This document shows positions 43,878 to 53,762 of a stretch of 64,000 bases of DNA, in pieces. A model generated the notes under the pieces. It saw only the letters and a list, made by a program, of their open reading frames with translations, did not search any database and was not told the origin of the DNA. Position numbers and translations under genes: made by a program. The stretch is taken from positions 372,001 to 436,000 of the forward strand of contig NZ_FOJU01000001.1 in NCBI RefSeq assembly GCF_900111875.1. The letters run 5' to 3'. Each line of letters begins with the position of its first letter. The first letter of the stretch is position 1. This DNA comes from Poseidonocella pacifica (GTDB lineage: Bacteria > Pseudomonadota > Alphaproteobacteria > Rhodobacterales > Rhodobacteraceae).

Positions 43878-45584
43878 CTATTCCCAACAACTGACCAGAA
43901 CAGTCATGTCCGCAGCATGATCCACGAGATCCTCCGGCGTCATGCCCGGAAGCCCCTGCGTCGCCTCATAGGAGATACCTGCCTCGGCAAGCAAAGCGCG
44001 GATCGCGGGGCCGTCGGCGGCAAAGGAGACATCTTCGGGAAGGCGCTGATCACCGCCCGCGCGGGGCAGCAGCATCCCGAGTACGGCACCGCCCGCATCA
44101 AACACCGGGCCGCCCACGTCACCGTCGAGCGCGGCAAGGCGAAGGCGGTTCAATCCATCTTCGCCCTGCAACCCGCGCAGATCCGCAAGTTCCCCGTAAG
44201 TCAGCGTCGGCGCCCCAAGAAGACCGCCATAGGAATACCCGGCTACGGCAACCTCGTCGCGCAGCCGCGGCGTGCCATCGCGAAATACGGCGGCACCCGG
44301 CGGCGTGATCGCCTCGGTGGGGCGCAACACGGCAAGCCCGCGTGCGGGATCGGTCGCGACGACTGTGGCCTCGTATTCCTCATCCAGCGTGATGCGGGTA
44401 CAGCTTTCGACAACCTGCGCTGCGGTCAATACCGTGCCGTCACGGCCGATGTAAAAGCCCGAACCCGCGCGCTTCGCCTGACGGATCTGAAGCCCGGACA
44501 GAAGGTCGATGCGCTGTTCGGCTTCGAGCCCGGCGTCGGAGGGGAGCACACCGCCGATGGCCCGATAGCTCGCCTGCATATCTTGTAGAAGTCGGGTACG
44601 GCGCGCCTCATCTCCTACTGGCCAGACAAGGGCAAACCCTTTGATCGAGCGGCCCTCGATGGCCGCTTCCACGTGGGTGACGATCCGATCGTTGCTGCCT
44701 TCGATCGAAAAACGCCCCCGGCCGTTCTCGCGCGGCCCTTCCAGTGGCACGATCTCCAGCGTTTGCAGGATATCGTAGAGACCCTGAAGCGCATCGGAGC
44801 CTCCGAGCTTGCTGATGAGCAGAACACGCGCGGGAAGGTCGCCGGTGGGGGTATAATGGGCGAACGGCGCTTCGAGCCGGTCAAAGGCGACGACACCAAG
44901 CGGGATCTTCATTTCGATCCCCGCGTCGGTGTTGGACACGAGCGTCAGATCCAGCCCTTCGAGAACCGCGTTGTACTGCGAGAGCAACTCGGCGCGCTGC
45001 GCCGTGGTCAGCACGCCTGTAGGCTCAAAGTTCTGCTGTGTTTGCCACGCGGCCATCGCATCGCGCGTTCCCCGGCCAAAAGCACCATCGATCCCGGAGG
45101 CATAGACACCAGCCCAGCGAAGCGCGATCTGGAGTTCCTCCCGTTCCTGACGGCTGAGCAGCCGCTCGGACTGAAGGGCCTCGGCGCGCGTCTCGGAGGC
45201 CTCACGTTGCGGCGCCTCCTCAACCGGCGCGGTTTGCGCGGGCGCTTCGGCGACGGGTCCCTGATCCGGGAAAAAGCGGGTTTCATACGTAGAGGGCAGG
45301 GCCACATAACTGTCGCGCGGGATGACCCCTTCGGCGCGATAACGGCGGAGCACGACCTGCGCATCCTCCGGGCTATAGGGGCCAAGGGCAATGCCGTACC
45401 AGCCTGTCCCCAAGGCAAACCCGTTCACATCGGGCAAACGCGCGGCATAGGCGGCCAGCCGTTCCTCGGCTTCGGCCCGCGTTGGCTGCGCTTCGATCTG
45501 GACCCAGACCTGTTCTTGTCCGAACGCTGCGCTGGCGGTCAGAAGACCGCTGAGAACCATCCCGTAAACGAACCGCTTTTTCAC
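43878..45584 (-). CDS. SPOR/peptidoglycan-binding protein with pseudo-trypsin domain
   Basis: The 568-residue product has a signal peptide (VKKRFVYGMVLSGLLTASAAFG), an N-terminal SPOR-like domain (residues about 25-110), a peptidoglycan_binding_1 motif (GIDGAFGRGTRDAMAAWQ, around 145-165) and a C-terminal trypsin-like domain from about residue 370. All three catalytic positions look replaced: TAAQVV at the histidine (Q390), RGLAVL at the aspartate (G416) and GDVGGP at the serine (V490). It is therefore probably a binding or regulatory protein of the cell wall, not a protease. The GTG at 45584 gives the signal peptide; the frame is open upstream. Confidence 0.8.
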   Translation of the reverse strand: MKKRFVYGMVLSGLLTASAAFGQEQVWVQIEAQPTRAEAEERLAAYAARLPDVNGFALGTGWYGIALGPYSPEDAQVVLRRYRAEGVIPRDSYVALPSTYETRFFPDQGPVAEAPAQTAPVEEAPQREASETRAEALQSERLLSRQEREELQIALRWAGVYASGIDGAFGRGTRDAMAAWQTQQNFEPTGVLTTAQRAELLSQYNAVLEGLDLTLVSNTDAGIEMKIPLGVVAFDRLEAPFAHYTPTGDLPARVLLISKLGGSDALQGLYDILQTLEIVPLEGPRENGRGRFSIEGSNDRIVTHVEAAIEGRSIKGFALVWPVGDEARRTRLLQDMQASYRAIGGVLPSDAGLEAEQRIDLLSGLQIRQAKRAGSGFYIGRDGTVLTAAQVVESCTRITLDEEYEATVVATDPARGLAVLRPTEAITPPGAAVFRDGTPRLRDEVAVAGYSYGGLLGAPTLTYGELADLRGLQGEDGLNRLRLAALDGDVGGPVFDAGGAVLGMLLPRAGGDQRLPEDVSFAADGPAIRALLAEAGISYEATQGLPGMTPEDLVDHAADMTVLVSCWE

Positions 45585-45773
45585 TCGTGAAACCCTTTTG
45601 CCGATTTGTCGCGCCGCGTTGGCACATTGAGGTATGTGTAGCAAATGCGCCTTCCGATACACCTCACATCTGCCGATTGCGGGCGGGTGTGGCGGGCGCG
45701 CAATAGGCCCGCCCGTTGACGCTGCTGAGCCCGCGCAATAGGAGGGGGCTCAAGCGAAACGGGGGCCATGGCC

Positions 45774-46694
45774 ATGAGCGACATTCCAGCAAGTTTTCAG
45801 GAAATCATCCTGCGCCTGCAGAGCTATTGGGCGGAGCGGGGCTGTGCCCTGATGCAACCCTATGACATGGAAGTCGGCGCGGGAACGTTCCACCCGGCCA
45901 CCACGCTGCGGGCCCTTGGGCCAAAGCCGTGGGCCGCGGCTTATGTCCAGCCCTCGCGCCGCCCGACCGATGGGCGCTATGGCGAAAACCCCAACCGGTT
46001 GCAGCACTATTACCAGTTTCAGGTTCTCATCAAACCAAGTCCGCCCGATTTGCAGGCGCTCTATCTCGGCTCGCTCGAAGCGATCGGGATCGACATGACC
46101 AAGCACGACATCCGCTTTGTCGAGGATGACTGGGAAAGCCCGACACTCGGGGCTTGGGGTCTTGGCTGGGAAGTCTGGTGCGATGGGATGGAAGTCAGCC
46201 AGTTCACATATTTCCAGCAGGTGGGCGGCCATGATTGCGCGCCCGTCGCCGGAGAGTTGACCTATGGGCTGGAACGACTCGCCATGTATGTGCTGGGAAT
46301 CGATCATGTGATGGACATGCCCTTCAACGCCCCCGACGCGCCGATCCCGCTCACCTATGGGGATGTGTTTCGCCAGACGGAACAGGAATTTTCCCGCTGG
46401 AACTTTGACGTGGCCAATACCGATGTGCTGTTGCGCCACTTCGAGGAGGCCGAAGCGGAGTGTGAAGCGATCCTGTCGCAAGACGAGGTTGATCCCAAGA
46501 CAGGGCACCGGATCGTCATGGCGCATCCCGCTTATGATCAGTGCATCAAGGCCAGTCACCTCTTCAACCTGCTTGACGCGCGGGGCGTCATCTCCGTGAC
46601 CGAACGGCAGGGGTATATCGGGCGCGTGCGTGCACTCGCCAAGCGATGCGCCGACGCCTTCTTGATGACCGAGGCGGGCGGTCACGCGGCATGA
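45774..46694 (+). CDS. glyQ: Glycyl-tRNA synthetase alpha subunit
   Basis: The product, about 306 residues, is the catalytic alpha subunit of the tetrameric bacterial glycyl-tRNA synthetase. It has the class II motifs, including [17 protein letters not shown] near the N-terminus, and the family length. Start is ATG 45774, with the ATG at 45768 an equal possibility given the GGGGG site. Its stop overlaps the next gene by four bases. The beta subunit, glyS, lies 1.5 kb downstream rather than directly adjacent. Confidence 0.96.
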   Translation: MSDIPASFQEIILRLQSYWAERGCALMQPYDMEVGAGTFHPATTLRALGPKPWAAAYVQPSRRPTDGRYGENPNRLQHYYQFQVLIKPSPPDLQALYLGSLEAIGIDMTKHDIRFVEDDWESPTLGAWGLGWEVWCDGMEVSQFTYFQQVGGHDCAPVAGELTYGLERLAMYVLGIDHVMDMPFNAPDAPIPLTYGDVFRQTEQEFSRWNFDVANTDVLLRHFEEAEAECEAILSQDEVDPKTGHRIVMAHPAYDQCIKASHLFNLLDARGVISVTERQGYIGRVRALAKRCADAFLMTEAGGHAA

Positions 46695-47194
46695 CCGGCA
46701 AGATCCTCGTTCTGGCAATCGTTTTCAGCGCGCTTCTGGCGGGTGCCGGGCTCTATTACCTGCAGGTCTATGGCTATTATGAGGACGTGACCGATCCCGA
46801 GATCCGCCTGACCCGCCTCGGCGGTGAAGCCGAACCCATCCTGATCGAGGACTTCGAGGGGATCGACGCCACCAGTTCACCGATCCGCTTTCGCGCTTGT
46901 TTCACCGCGCAGAGCAGCCTCGCGACCCTGACCGAAACTTACGAGATATATGAGGGGGCGGAACCGCTTGTCGCGCCGGGCTGGTTCTCCTGCTTCGATG
47001 CGGATGGAATCGCCACTGAGCTGCGCGATGGCGCCGTGGCCTTTCTGGGCGAGAAGAACATCGAATACGGTGTCGACCGGGTCGTGGCGGTATTTCCCGA
47101 CGGCCGGGGTTTTGCCTGGCACCAACTCAACGGCTGCGGCCAAAAGGCCTATGATGGCACCCCCGTAGGAGAGACCTGTCCCGCCCGAGAGTGA
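46691..47194 (+). CDS. DUF6446-like membrane-anchored protein
   Basis: The 167-residue product has an N-terminal membrane anchor ([21 protein letters not shown]) and a soluble domain with four cysteines (FRACFTA, WFSCFD, NGCGQ, GETCP), suggesting a disulfide-stabilised periplasmic domain. It resembles DUF6446 proteins of Rhodobacterales; function unknown. Its ATG overlaps the glyQ stop (ATGA), so it is translated with glyQ. Confidence 0.78.
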   Translation: MTGKILVLAIVFSALLAGAGLYYLQVYGYYEDVTDPEIRLTRLGGEAEPILIEDFEGIDATSSPIRFRACFTAQSSLATLTETYEIYEGAEPLVAPGWFSCFDADGIATELRDGAVAFLGEKNIEYGVDRVVAVFPDGRGFAWHQLNGCGQKAYDGTPVGETCPARE

Positions 47195-47257
47195 TCAAAT
47201 CGGAACCTTTCGTGCTGCCTGAGCGCTTGTCTTGCAAGGCAACACGGGAGAAAGATC

Positions 47258-48106
47258 ATGGCAGACAAGGCGCCCGCATGGGTGGTGCCGGTGATGCGAG
47301 CGGGATACGGCGCGCGCGGGCTGGTCTATACGATCGTCGGGGGGCTTGCCGTTCTGGCCGCTGTTCGCGGCTCCAATGCGCAAGGCACGACGAATGCGCT
47401 GGCCGATCTCAAAGCCCAGAGTTGGGGCACCCTCGTGCTGTGGATCATCGCGGTAGGCCTTGTCGCGTATGCCGTCTGGCGTTTCATTGATGCCGCAATG
47501 GATCTTGAGGATCATGGCCATGATGCAAAGGGAATCGTCGCCCGCACGGGGCAAGTCGTCACGGGGCTGATTCACGGGGCGCTTGGCATTTCTGTCGCGG
47601 GCATTGCCCTTGGGGGCAACAGCGGAAGCGGAGGCGGCGGCGCGCAGGATATGACGGCACGGCTTATGCAAATGCCGTTTGGCCCGTGGATCGTCGGTTT
47701 TGCCGGGGTCTGTACCATCGGCGCCGGGATCTATTACGTGCAGAAAGGCGTACTGGAGAAATACAAACGCAACCTGCGCCTGACGTCGACGACGCAAAAG
47801 CTCGATCCTGCGTTGAAAGCAGGGCTTATCGCCGAGGGCATCGTCGTTGCCATCATCGGCGTTTCGATTGTGTATGCCGCAGTACAAACCAACCCGGCGC
47901 AGGCCGGCGGCGTCGGTCAAGCGCTCGATGCGGTTCGCTCCGCCCCCTTCGGTCGAGTCTTGCTTGGGATCTTGGCGCTTGGGCTGATGGGGTTCGGGGT
48001 CGAGAACTTCGTTGAGGCGATCTACCGGATCGTGCCGCGCCGCTCCGGGACCGACGTGGAGACTCTCGCGATGCGGGCAAAGGCCAAGGCACGTGCGATG
48101 ACCTGA
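47258..48106 (+). CDS. DUF1206 family membrane protein
   Basis: The 282-residue product has three repeats of a two-helix unit, each beginning with a related glycine/arginine pattern (GYGARGLVYTIVGG, GALGISVAGIAL, IVVAIIGVSIVY), giving about six membrane segments, which is the DUF1206 layout. A glycine-serine stretch (GGNSGSGGGGAQ) separates repeats one and two. Function is unknown. It starts at ATG 47258 with GGGAGAA upstream and lies between the two glycyl-tRNA synthetase subunit genes. Confidence 0.88.
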   Translation: MADKAPAWVVPVMRAGYGARGLVYTIVGGLAVLAAVRGSNAQGTTNALADLKAQSWGTLVLWIIAVGLVAYAVWRFIDAAMDLEDHGHDAKGIVARTGQVVTGLIHGALGISVAGIALGGNSGSGGGGAQDMTARLMQMPFGPWIVGFAGVCTIGAGIYYVQKGVLEKYKRNLRLTSTTQKLDPALKAGLIAEGIVVAIIGVSIVYAAVQTNPAQAGGVGQALDAVRSAPFGRVLLGILALGLMGFGVENFVEAIYRIVPRRSGTDVETLAMRAKAKARAMT

Positions 48107-48215
48107 TCGCAAGCGGCGCTATCGGCTGGACGCCGCCTGCGGGGGCCGTTATCCACCCTCCAAACTGCCACCCCCGCGCGGGCAAGTCGCGCGGGCCCAA
48201 GCGTTTGGTGAGGCC

Positions 48216-50336
48216 ATGCCCGATCTGCTGATCGAACTATTCTCCGAGGAAATTCCTGCACGGATGCAGGCCCGCGCGGCCAAGGATCTCAAGGAACTCA
48301 TGACCGGCGGTTTGGTCGATGCCGGGTTGACGTACCGGAGCGCTGGCGCATTCGCGACGCCCCGCCGCCTCACCCTTAATGTCGAAGCCCTCTTGGGGGA
48401 AAGCCCGACTGTTCGAGAAGAGCGCAAGGGCCCGAAAGTCGGCGCGCCGGAAAAGGCGATCGAGGGCTTTTGCCGTGGCGCCGGAATTGCACGCGACGAC
48501 CTTGAAGAGCGTGAAACCCCGAAGGGCGCGGTTTATTTCGCCACGATCACCAAGCCGGGACGCCCCGCAGCGGAGATCGTTGCAGAGGTGCTTGACGCCA
48601 CAATACGCAATTTCCCGTGGGCCAAGTCCATGCGTTGGGGGGCGGGATCCCTGCGGTGGGTGCGGCCCCTACACTCCATCCTCTGCATTCTCACCGATGA
48701 CGCGGGCGATACCGAAGTCGTTCCGCTTGAAATCGACGGGATCACGGCGGGAAACATGACATTCGGTCACCGTTTCCTAGCCCCTGCAAGGTTTGCCGTA
48801 TCGTCGTTCGACGATTATGCCGCCAAGTTGAAATCTGCCAAGGTCATGCTCGACCCCGAGGAGCGGGCGGAGCACATCTGGCACGATGCCACGAACCAAG
48901 CCTTCGCTGCCGGGCTTGAGGTTGTGGATGACCGGGGGCTGTTGTCCGAGGTTGCCGGACTGGTCGAGTGGCCCGTGGTGCTGATGGGGGAAATCGGCGC
49001 TGAGTTTCTGGAGTTGCCCCCCGAGGTCTTGCAGACATCGATGAAGGAGCATCAGAAATTCTTCTCCGTTCGTGACAAGACGGGCAAGATCACCCGTTTC
49101 ATCACGGTGGCAAATACAGAGACCGCGGATCACGGTGCGACGATCCTTGCGGGAAACCAAAAGGTGCTTGCGGCGCGTCTCTCTGACGCCAAATTCTTCT
49201 GGACGAACGATCTTCGCATCGCGCAGGAGCAAAAGCTTGTGCCGTGGCAGCAGGCACTTGCGTCCGTCACCTTCCAGAACAAGCTAGGCAGCCAAGCGGC
49301 ACGGATCGACCGTATCGCGGCACTCTCGCGGGAAATCGCGCCTTCAGTCGGTGCCGATCCCGACAAGGCAGAGAGCGCCGCGCGCATCGCCAAGGCCGAT
49401 CTTTCTTCTGAAATGGTGTATGAGTTCCCCGAGTTGCAGGGCCTTATGGGGCGCTACTATGCAAAGGCGGCGGGCTTTGACGCCGATGTGGCGGCTGTTG
49501 CCGAGGAGCACTACCGCCCGCTCGGCCCCTCCGACGCCGTTCCCGAAGCGCCGCTCTCCGTCGCTGTTGCGCTTGCAGACAAACTCGATTTGCTGACCGG
49601 ATTCTGGGCGATTGATGAGAAGCCTACCGGCTCAAAAGACCCATTTGCCCTGCGCCGCGCCGCACTCGGGGTGATCCGAATGGTACTTGTGAACGGGTTG
49701 CGCTTGTCCCTGATCCCGCTTTTGGGGGCATCGCTTCGCCAGCACGTCGAGGCGTTGGCACTGCGCGATGATGCCGTCGAGGTTTCGGACACATGGCAGG
49801 CCGAGGTAACTGAGAGTTTGCTCGCCTTCCTACATGATCGCCTCAAGGTTCATCTGCGGGACGAGGGCCTGCGCCATGACGTGATTGATGCCTGCCTTGC
49901 GATGGGGGGCTCGGACGATCTGGCGCTTGTCGTGGCCCGGACCCGTGCGTTGGCCGGATTCCTTGGCACCGATGACGGGGAAAACCTGCTTCAGGGGTTC
50001 AAGAGGGCGAACAATATCCTGTCGCAGGCCGAAGAAAGCGACGGTGTTGAATATTCCTACGGGGCCGACCCGAAGTTTGCCAAGGACGCAGCGGAAGTTG
50101 CTCTGTTCGACGCGCTGGAGACACGCGGACCTGCCATAGCCGAAGCGGTGCGGCAAGAGGATTTTGCCGCCGCAATGCAAGGGATGGCCACGCTTCGCGC
50201 GCCTATTGATGCGTTTTTCGAAGCCGTCCAGGTCAATGCGGAAAATGCGGTACTGCGGCGCAACCGTCTGAACCTGCTTGGTCAGATACGCGATGTCTGT
50301 AGCCTCGTTGCCGATTTGACCCGGATTGAGGGCTAG
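48216..50336 (+). CDS. glyS: Glycyl-tRNA synthetase beta subunit
   Basis: The 706-residue product is the tRNA-binding beta subunit, with LLIELFSEEIPARMQ at the N-terminus, an HGHRF-like FGHRFLAP, HQKFFSV and a C-terminal DALR-like anticodon-binding region (GVEYSYG then alpha-helical end). Length is usual for the family. It follows the DUF1206 gene by 109 bases and starts at ATG 48216, with no obvious alternative start. Confidence 0.96.
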   Translation: MPDLLIELFSEEIPARMQARAAKDLKELMTGGLVDAGLTYRSAGAFATPRRLTLNVEALLGESPTVREERKGPKVGAPEKAIEGFCRGAGIARDDLEERETPKGAVYFATITKPGRPAAEIVAEVLDATIRNFPWAKSMRWGAGSLRWVRPLHSILCILTDDAGDTEVVPLEIDGITAGNMTFGHRFLAPARFAVSSFDDYAAKLKSAKVMLDPEERAEHIWHDATNQAFAAGLEVVDDRGLLSEVAGLVEWPVVLMGEIGAEFLELPPEVLQTSMKEHQKFFSVRDKTGKITRFITVANTETADHGATILAGNQKVLAARLSDAKFFWTNDLRIAQEQKLVPWQQALASVTFQNKLGSQAARIDRIAALSREIAPSVGADPDKAESAARIAKADLSSEMVYEFPELQGLMGRYYAKAAGFDADVAAVAEEHYRPLGPSDAVPEAPLSVAVALADKLDLLTGFWAIDEKPTGSKDPFALRRAALGVIRMVLVNGLRLSLIPLLGASLRQHVEALALRDDAVEVSDTWQAEVTESLLAFLHDRLKVHLRDEGLRHDVIDACLAMGGSDDLALVVARTRALAGFLGTDDGENLLQGFKRANNILSQAEESDGVEYSYGADPKFAKDAAEVALFDALETRGPAIAEAVRQEDFAAAMQGMATLRAPIDAFFEAVQVNAENAVLRRNRLNLLGQIRDVCSLVADLTRIEG

Positions 50337-50426
50337 TCCCCCGTCGGGCATCGTCGCCTTGCGCTCCGCGGGCTTGCGTTGCGTCGCGCGGCCTCTATCC
50401 TTCGGCGGATCCAGAGAGGCGGCGCA

Positions 50427-52985
50427 GTGCAGCATGTTAATCCTGACGTGACCCCGATCACGCCCGAGGCCAATATCTCGGGCGCGACGCACGGGGGGCG
50501 GGCAAAATGCCTGCAACGGCTGATCCGCATGGATCTTCCCGTGCCGGACACTGTCGCGCTTTCTTTTGGGGCGGTTAACCGGATTGCATCGGGCGATATG
50601 CCCGATCTCAAGTCGCTTGTCGCCCGGTTCGGAGAGTGCCCGGTGATGTGCGTGCGTCCTTCCAGCGCGGACCCCGATTGGGGCGGACCCGGCGCGATGC
50701 TCAACATCGGCCTGTCGGATGCGACCTGTGCCGTGCTGTCGGACAAGATAGGTGAAGCCGCGGCGACCTCCCTCTATCTGCGCTTTGTGCAATCCTATGC
50801 GATCCACGTGGCGCGGCTCGACCCGGACATGTTCGACGATCTGCCTGACGCTGGAACCGAAGCACTCGCGCAAGCGCTGCGCGCATATGAGAGAGAGACG
50901 GAAGAGCCCTTTCCCCAAGATCCCGCCTTGCAATTGGGCGAAGTGCTGCGATCCATGGCGCGCGCTTGGGGCGGGACGACGGCGCGACTTTTGCGGGAAT
51001 CCAAAGGCGCGCCTGCGGATGCAGGTCTTGGCCTTGTGGTTCAGAGAATGGCGTTCGGACTGGGGCGGGGCGTGTGCGGGTCCGGAGTGTTGCAACTGGT
51101 GAATTCGCAAACCGGGCTGCCTCTTGTCACGGGGCGATACCTGTCCCAATCGCAAGGCCGCGAGGCGTTGGAGCCGGGAGCGGAGGCGCTTTTTCTCGGT
51201 GCCGATCCGCGCGGGCCGTCGTTGGAGGATGCCGCGCCGGAAGCTTTTGCCGATCTCATTGCCTCTGCTGAGCGGATGCGGGTGCGGCTACGCGAAGAGA
51301 TGCAGGTCGAATTCACGCTGCAGAACGGGGCGGTGCATATCCTTGATGGCGTGCCCGTCGTGCGCAGTGGGCGGGCCGCGGTTAGGATCGCGGTGGAGCT
51401 TGCGCGTACCGGGATCATTCCCCGCGAAGAGGCTGTGCTCCGCATTCCGCCGCGATCGCTCAACGAACTGCTGCACCGCCAAGTTGATCCCAAGGCCGCT
51501 CGCGACGTGTTGGCCATCGGAGTCGCGGCCAGCCCCGGCGCTGCGAGCGGGGCCATCGTGTTTACCGCAGCCGCGGCGCAAGCCTCTGCGGCGCGGGGGG
51601 AGGCTTGCATTCTCGTGCGCAGAGAGACCAGCCCGGAGGATGTGCGCGGGGTTCATGCGGCATCGGCCGTGCTGACAGAGCGAGGCGGCTTGACCAGCCA
51701 TGCGGCGGTGATCGGGCGGGGGCTTGGCCTGCCGTGTGTTGTGGGGGCCTCGGATATTGGCTTCATGCTTCACAGCAAGGAATTGCGCATGCCAGACGGT
51801 CGGGTGTTTCGGGAGGGTGATATCCTGACCGTGGACGGCAGCACGGGGAGCGTGCTCGCCGGGTGCCCATCCATGGTGGAGCCGGCCATGGACGATGCCT
51901 TTCTGGCGCTGATGGACTGGGCGGATGCCTCCCGCGAGATCGGCATTCGTGCCAATGCAGACACGCCCGCTGATGCCCGGTTGGCCCGGAAATTCGGCGC
52001 GGAAGGCATCGGACTGTGCCGGACCGAGCACATGTTTTTCGACGCGGAACGCCTGACCGCGATGCGCGAGATGATCTTTGCCAATACGGCGGAAGACCGA
52101 CGCGCTGCGCTTGATCTCATCCTACCAATGCAGCGAGCCGATTTTCAGGAGCTTTTCGAGATCATGGTTGGGCTGCCGGTCTGTATCCGCCTTTTCGATC
52201 CGCCCTTGCACGAATTCCTTCCCACGGATCGGGTCGGTCTGCGCGATCTGGCCGAAGCGCTCGACCTGCCTCTATCCGATGTGACCCGCCGGGTGGAGGC
52301 GCTTGCGGAATATAACCCAATGCTGGGGATGCGCGGCGTGCGCCTTGGGATCACGGTGCCGGAAATCTATGAGATGCAGGCCCGCGCGATTTTCGAGGCT
52401 GCGGTTTCCGTTACTGGCGAGGCGGTCGTGCCGGAGATCATGATCCCGCTCGTGTCCGCCCGCCGCGAAGTGGAACTGGTCAAGACGCGGGTCGAAGCGG
52501 TCGCGGCGGCGGTTCAGATGGAGACGGGCAGGACGGTGAACTATCGCCTCGGCGTCATGGTTGAAACCCCGCGGGCGGCCTTGCGCGCGGGCGAGATCGC
52601 GCCCTATTCGGACTTTCTCAGCTTTGGCACAAACGATCTGACCCAGATGACCTATGGGCTCTCACGCGATGACGCAGGGCGATTCATGTCAGCTTACGTG
52701 AAAGCAGGCGTCTATCCCGAAGATCCATTCCATACGCTCGACATCGATGGCGTGGGTGAATTGCTGGAAATCGGCGCGGCGCGGGGCCGAGAAGCGCGTC
52801 CGGGCTTGACCTTGTCCCTCTGCGGCGAGCACGGGGGCAACCCCGAATCAATCGCATTTTGCTCGGAAGCCGGCTTTGATTATGTGTCCTGTTCGTCCTT
52901 CCGCGTGCCCGTTGCGCGACTTGCCGCCGGTCAGATAGCGCTTAAAAAACGGGCATTCTTAGAAAAACCCCCCCAAACCCAGTGA
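50427..52985 (+). CDS. PPDK-like PEP/pyruvate-binding protein with altered ATP-grasp site
   Basis: The 852-residue product has the pyruvate phosphate dikinase layout: an N-terminal ATP-grasp domain (residues about 15-330), a central phosphohistidine domain with GGLTSHAAVIGRG, and a C-terminal PEP/pyruvate TIM barrel with FGTNDLTQMTYGLSRDD and a catalytic-cysteine region LCGEHGGNPES. In the ATP-grasp domain, the conserved GE(Y/F)LxNAQGED is read here as GRYLSQSQGRE, replacing acidic metal-binding residues, and the lysine of GGK is Arg. The ATP site may thus be weak or lost. The start is GTG 50427, since upstream codons offer only TTG. Confidence 0.75.
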   Translation: MQHVNPDVTPITPEANISGATHGGRAKCLQRLIRMDLPVPDTVALSFGAVNRIASGDMPDLKSLVARFGECPVMCVRPSSADPDWGGPGAMLNIGLSDATCAVLSDKIGEAAATSLYLRFVQSYAIHVARLDPDMFDDLPDAGTEALAQALRAYERETEEPFPQDPALQLGEVLRSMARAWGGTTARLLRESKGAPADAGLGLVVQRMAFGLGRGVCGSGVLQLVNSQTGLPLVTGRYLSQSQGREALEPGAEALFLGADPRGPSLEDAAPEAFADLIASAERMRVRLREEMQVEFTLQNGAVHILDGVPVVRSGRAAVRIAVELARTGIIPREEAVLRIPPRSLNELLHRQVDPKAARDVLAIGVAASPGAASGAIVFTAAAAQASAARGEACILVRRETSPEDVRGVHAASAVLTERGGLTSHAAVIGRGLGLPCVVGASDIGFMLHSKELRMPDGRVFREGDILTVDGSTGSVLAGCPSMVEPAMDDAFLALMDWADASREIGIRANADTPADARLARKFGAEGIGLCRTEHMFFDAERLTAMREMIFANTAEDRRAALDLILPMQRADFQELFEIMVGLPVCIRLFDPPLHEFLPTDRVGLRDLAEALDLPLSDVTRRVEALAEYNPMLGMRGVRLGITVPEIYEMQARAIFEAAVSVTGEAVVPEIMIPLVSARREVELVKTRVEAVAAAVQMETGRTVNYRLGVMVETPRAALRAGEIAPYSDFLSFGTNDLTQMTYGLSRDDAGRFMSAYVKAGVYPEDPFHTLDIDGVGELLEIGAARGREARPGLTLSLCGEHGGNPESIAFCSEAGFDYVSCSSFRVPVARLAAGQIALKKRAFLEKPPQTQ

Positions 52986-53123
52986 GTTATCCAAAAATGC
53001 TCAGTCGGGAGCCTTTTAGCGGAATTTCGCGCAAATTCGCTCAGACTAGACGCATTCCAAATGCTGGGTTATCCGCCGCCTCGGACTTGACCATGACATA
53101 TTTGACCGATCCGGGGGGATGGG

Positions 53124-53762
53124 ATGAAGAATTTTTACATGCTGGTGTTGGGCGTTTGCCTGACGTTTGCTTCCAGTTCAGTGCCGGCGATGTCGTCGGA
53201 ACAGATTGAGAAACTTGCTGCTGCCGAAGGAGAAGCTCTTGCCTCGGTCACCGAAGAGCGGATGCGCCTTCTGTCGACACCGATGCCGCCCGCCCGGCAG
53301 TTGAGCGTAAGCTATGATCGCGCGTTCCTCGCGGCACTGCCAAAGGCCAAGGGAAACGACGAATGGCGTTGCCTCGCCGAGGCGCTTTACTTCGAAGCGC
53401 GTGGCGAAACCGTGCGCGGCCAGTTCGCCGTCGCCGAGGTCATCATGAACCGCGTCGACAGCTCGCGCTATCCCGACAGCGTCTGCGGTGTGATTACGCA
53501 AGGCACCGGCAAACGGTTCCAGTGCCAGTTCACCTATACGTGCGACGGCAAGAAAGAGACCATCGCCGAACCGCGTGCCTGGACACGAGTGGGGAAGGTG
53601 GCGCGGCTGGTGCTTGATGGCGCGCCGAAGGTGCTGACCGAGGGCGCGACGCACTATCATACCAAGCACGTGCGCCCCAGCTGGTCGCGAAAGTTCGACC
53701 GTACCGCCGAAATCGGTGTGCATCTCTTCTATCGCCAGCCTACGCGGCTGTCGCAGAACTAA
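53124..53762 (+). CDS. Cell wall hydrolase, SleB-like (Hydrolase_2)
   Basis: The 212-residue product has a signal peptide (KNFYMLVLGVCLTFASSSVPAMS), then a polar region and a C-terminal catalytic domain of the SleB/CwlJ type with CLAEALYFEARGETVRGQFAVAEVIMNRV, in which the Glu of EARGE is the expected catalytic residue, and VCGVITQ. Such enzymes cleave peptidoglycan glycan strands or peptide links. In non-sporulating alphaproteobacteria the role is general wall turnover. The ATG at 53124 gives the signal peptide. Its stop overlaps the convergent YkgJ-like gene by a few bases. Confidence 0.88.
   Translation: MKNFYMLVLGVCLTFASSSVPAMSSEQIEKLAAAEGEALASVTEERMRLLSTPMPPARQLSVSYDRAFLAALPKAKGNDEWRCLAEALYFEARGETVRGQFAVAEVIMNRVDSSRYPDSVCGVITQGTGKRFQCQFTYTCDGKKETIAEPRAWTRVGKVARLVLDGAPKVLTEGATHYHTKHVRPSWSRKFDRTAEIGVHLFYRQPTRLSQN

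Noticed and set aside
45585-45773. T-box or other leader upstream of glyQ
   Set aside because: No T-box consensus or terminator/antiterminator pair is visible, and T-boxes are not expected in this lineage.
49830-51155. Minus-strand reading frame of 441 codons across the glyS/PPDK-like junction
   Set aside because: It crosses the ends of two clear plus-strand genes and has no protein-like pattern.
52986-53123. Similar words around TCCAAAAATGCT and TTCCAAATGCTG in the gap before the SleB-like gene
   Set aside because: The match is short and imperfect, so it may be chance; no further copies were seen nearby.
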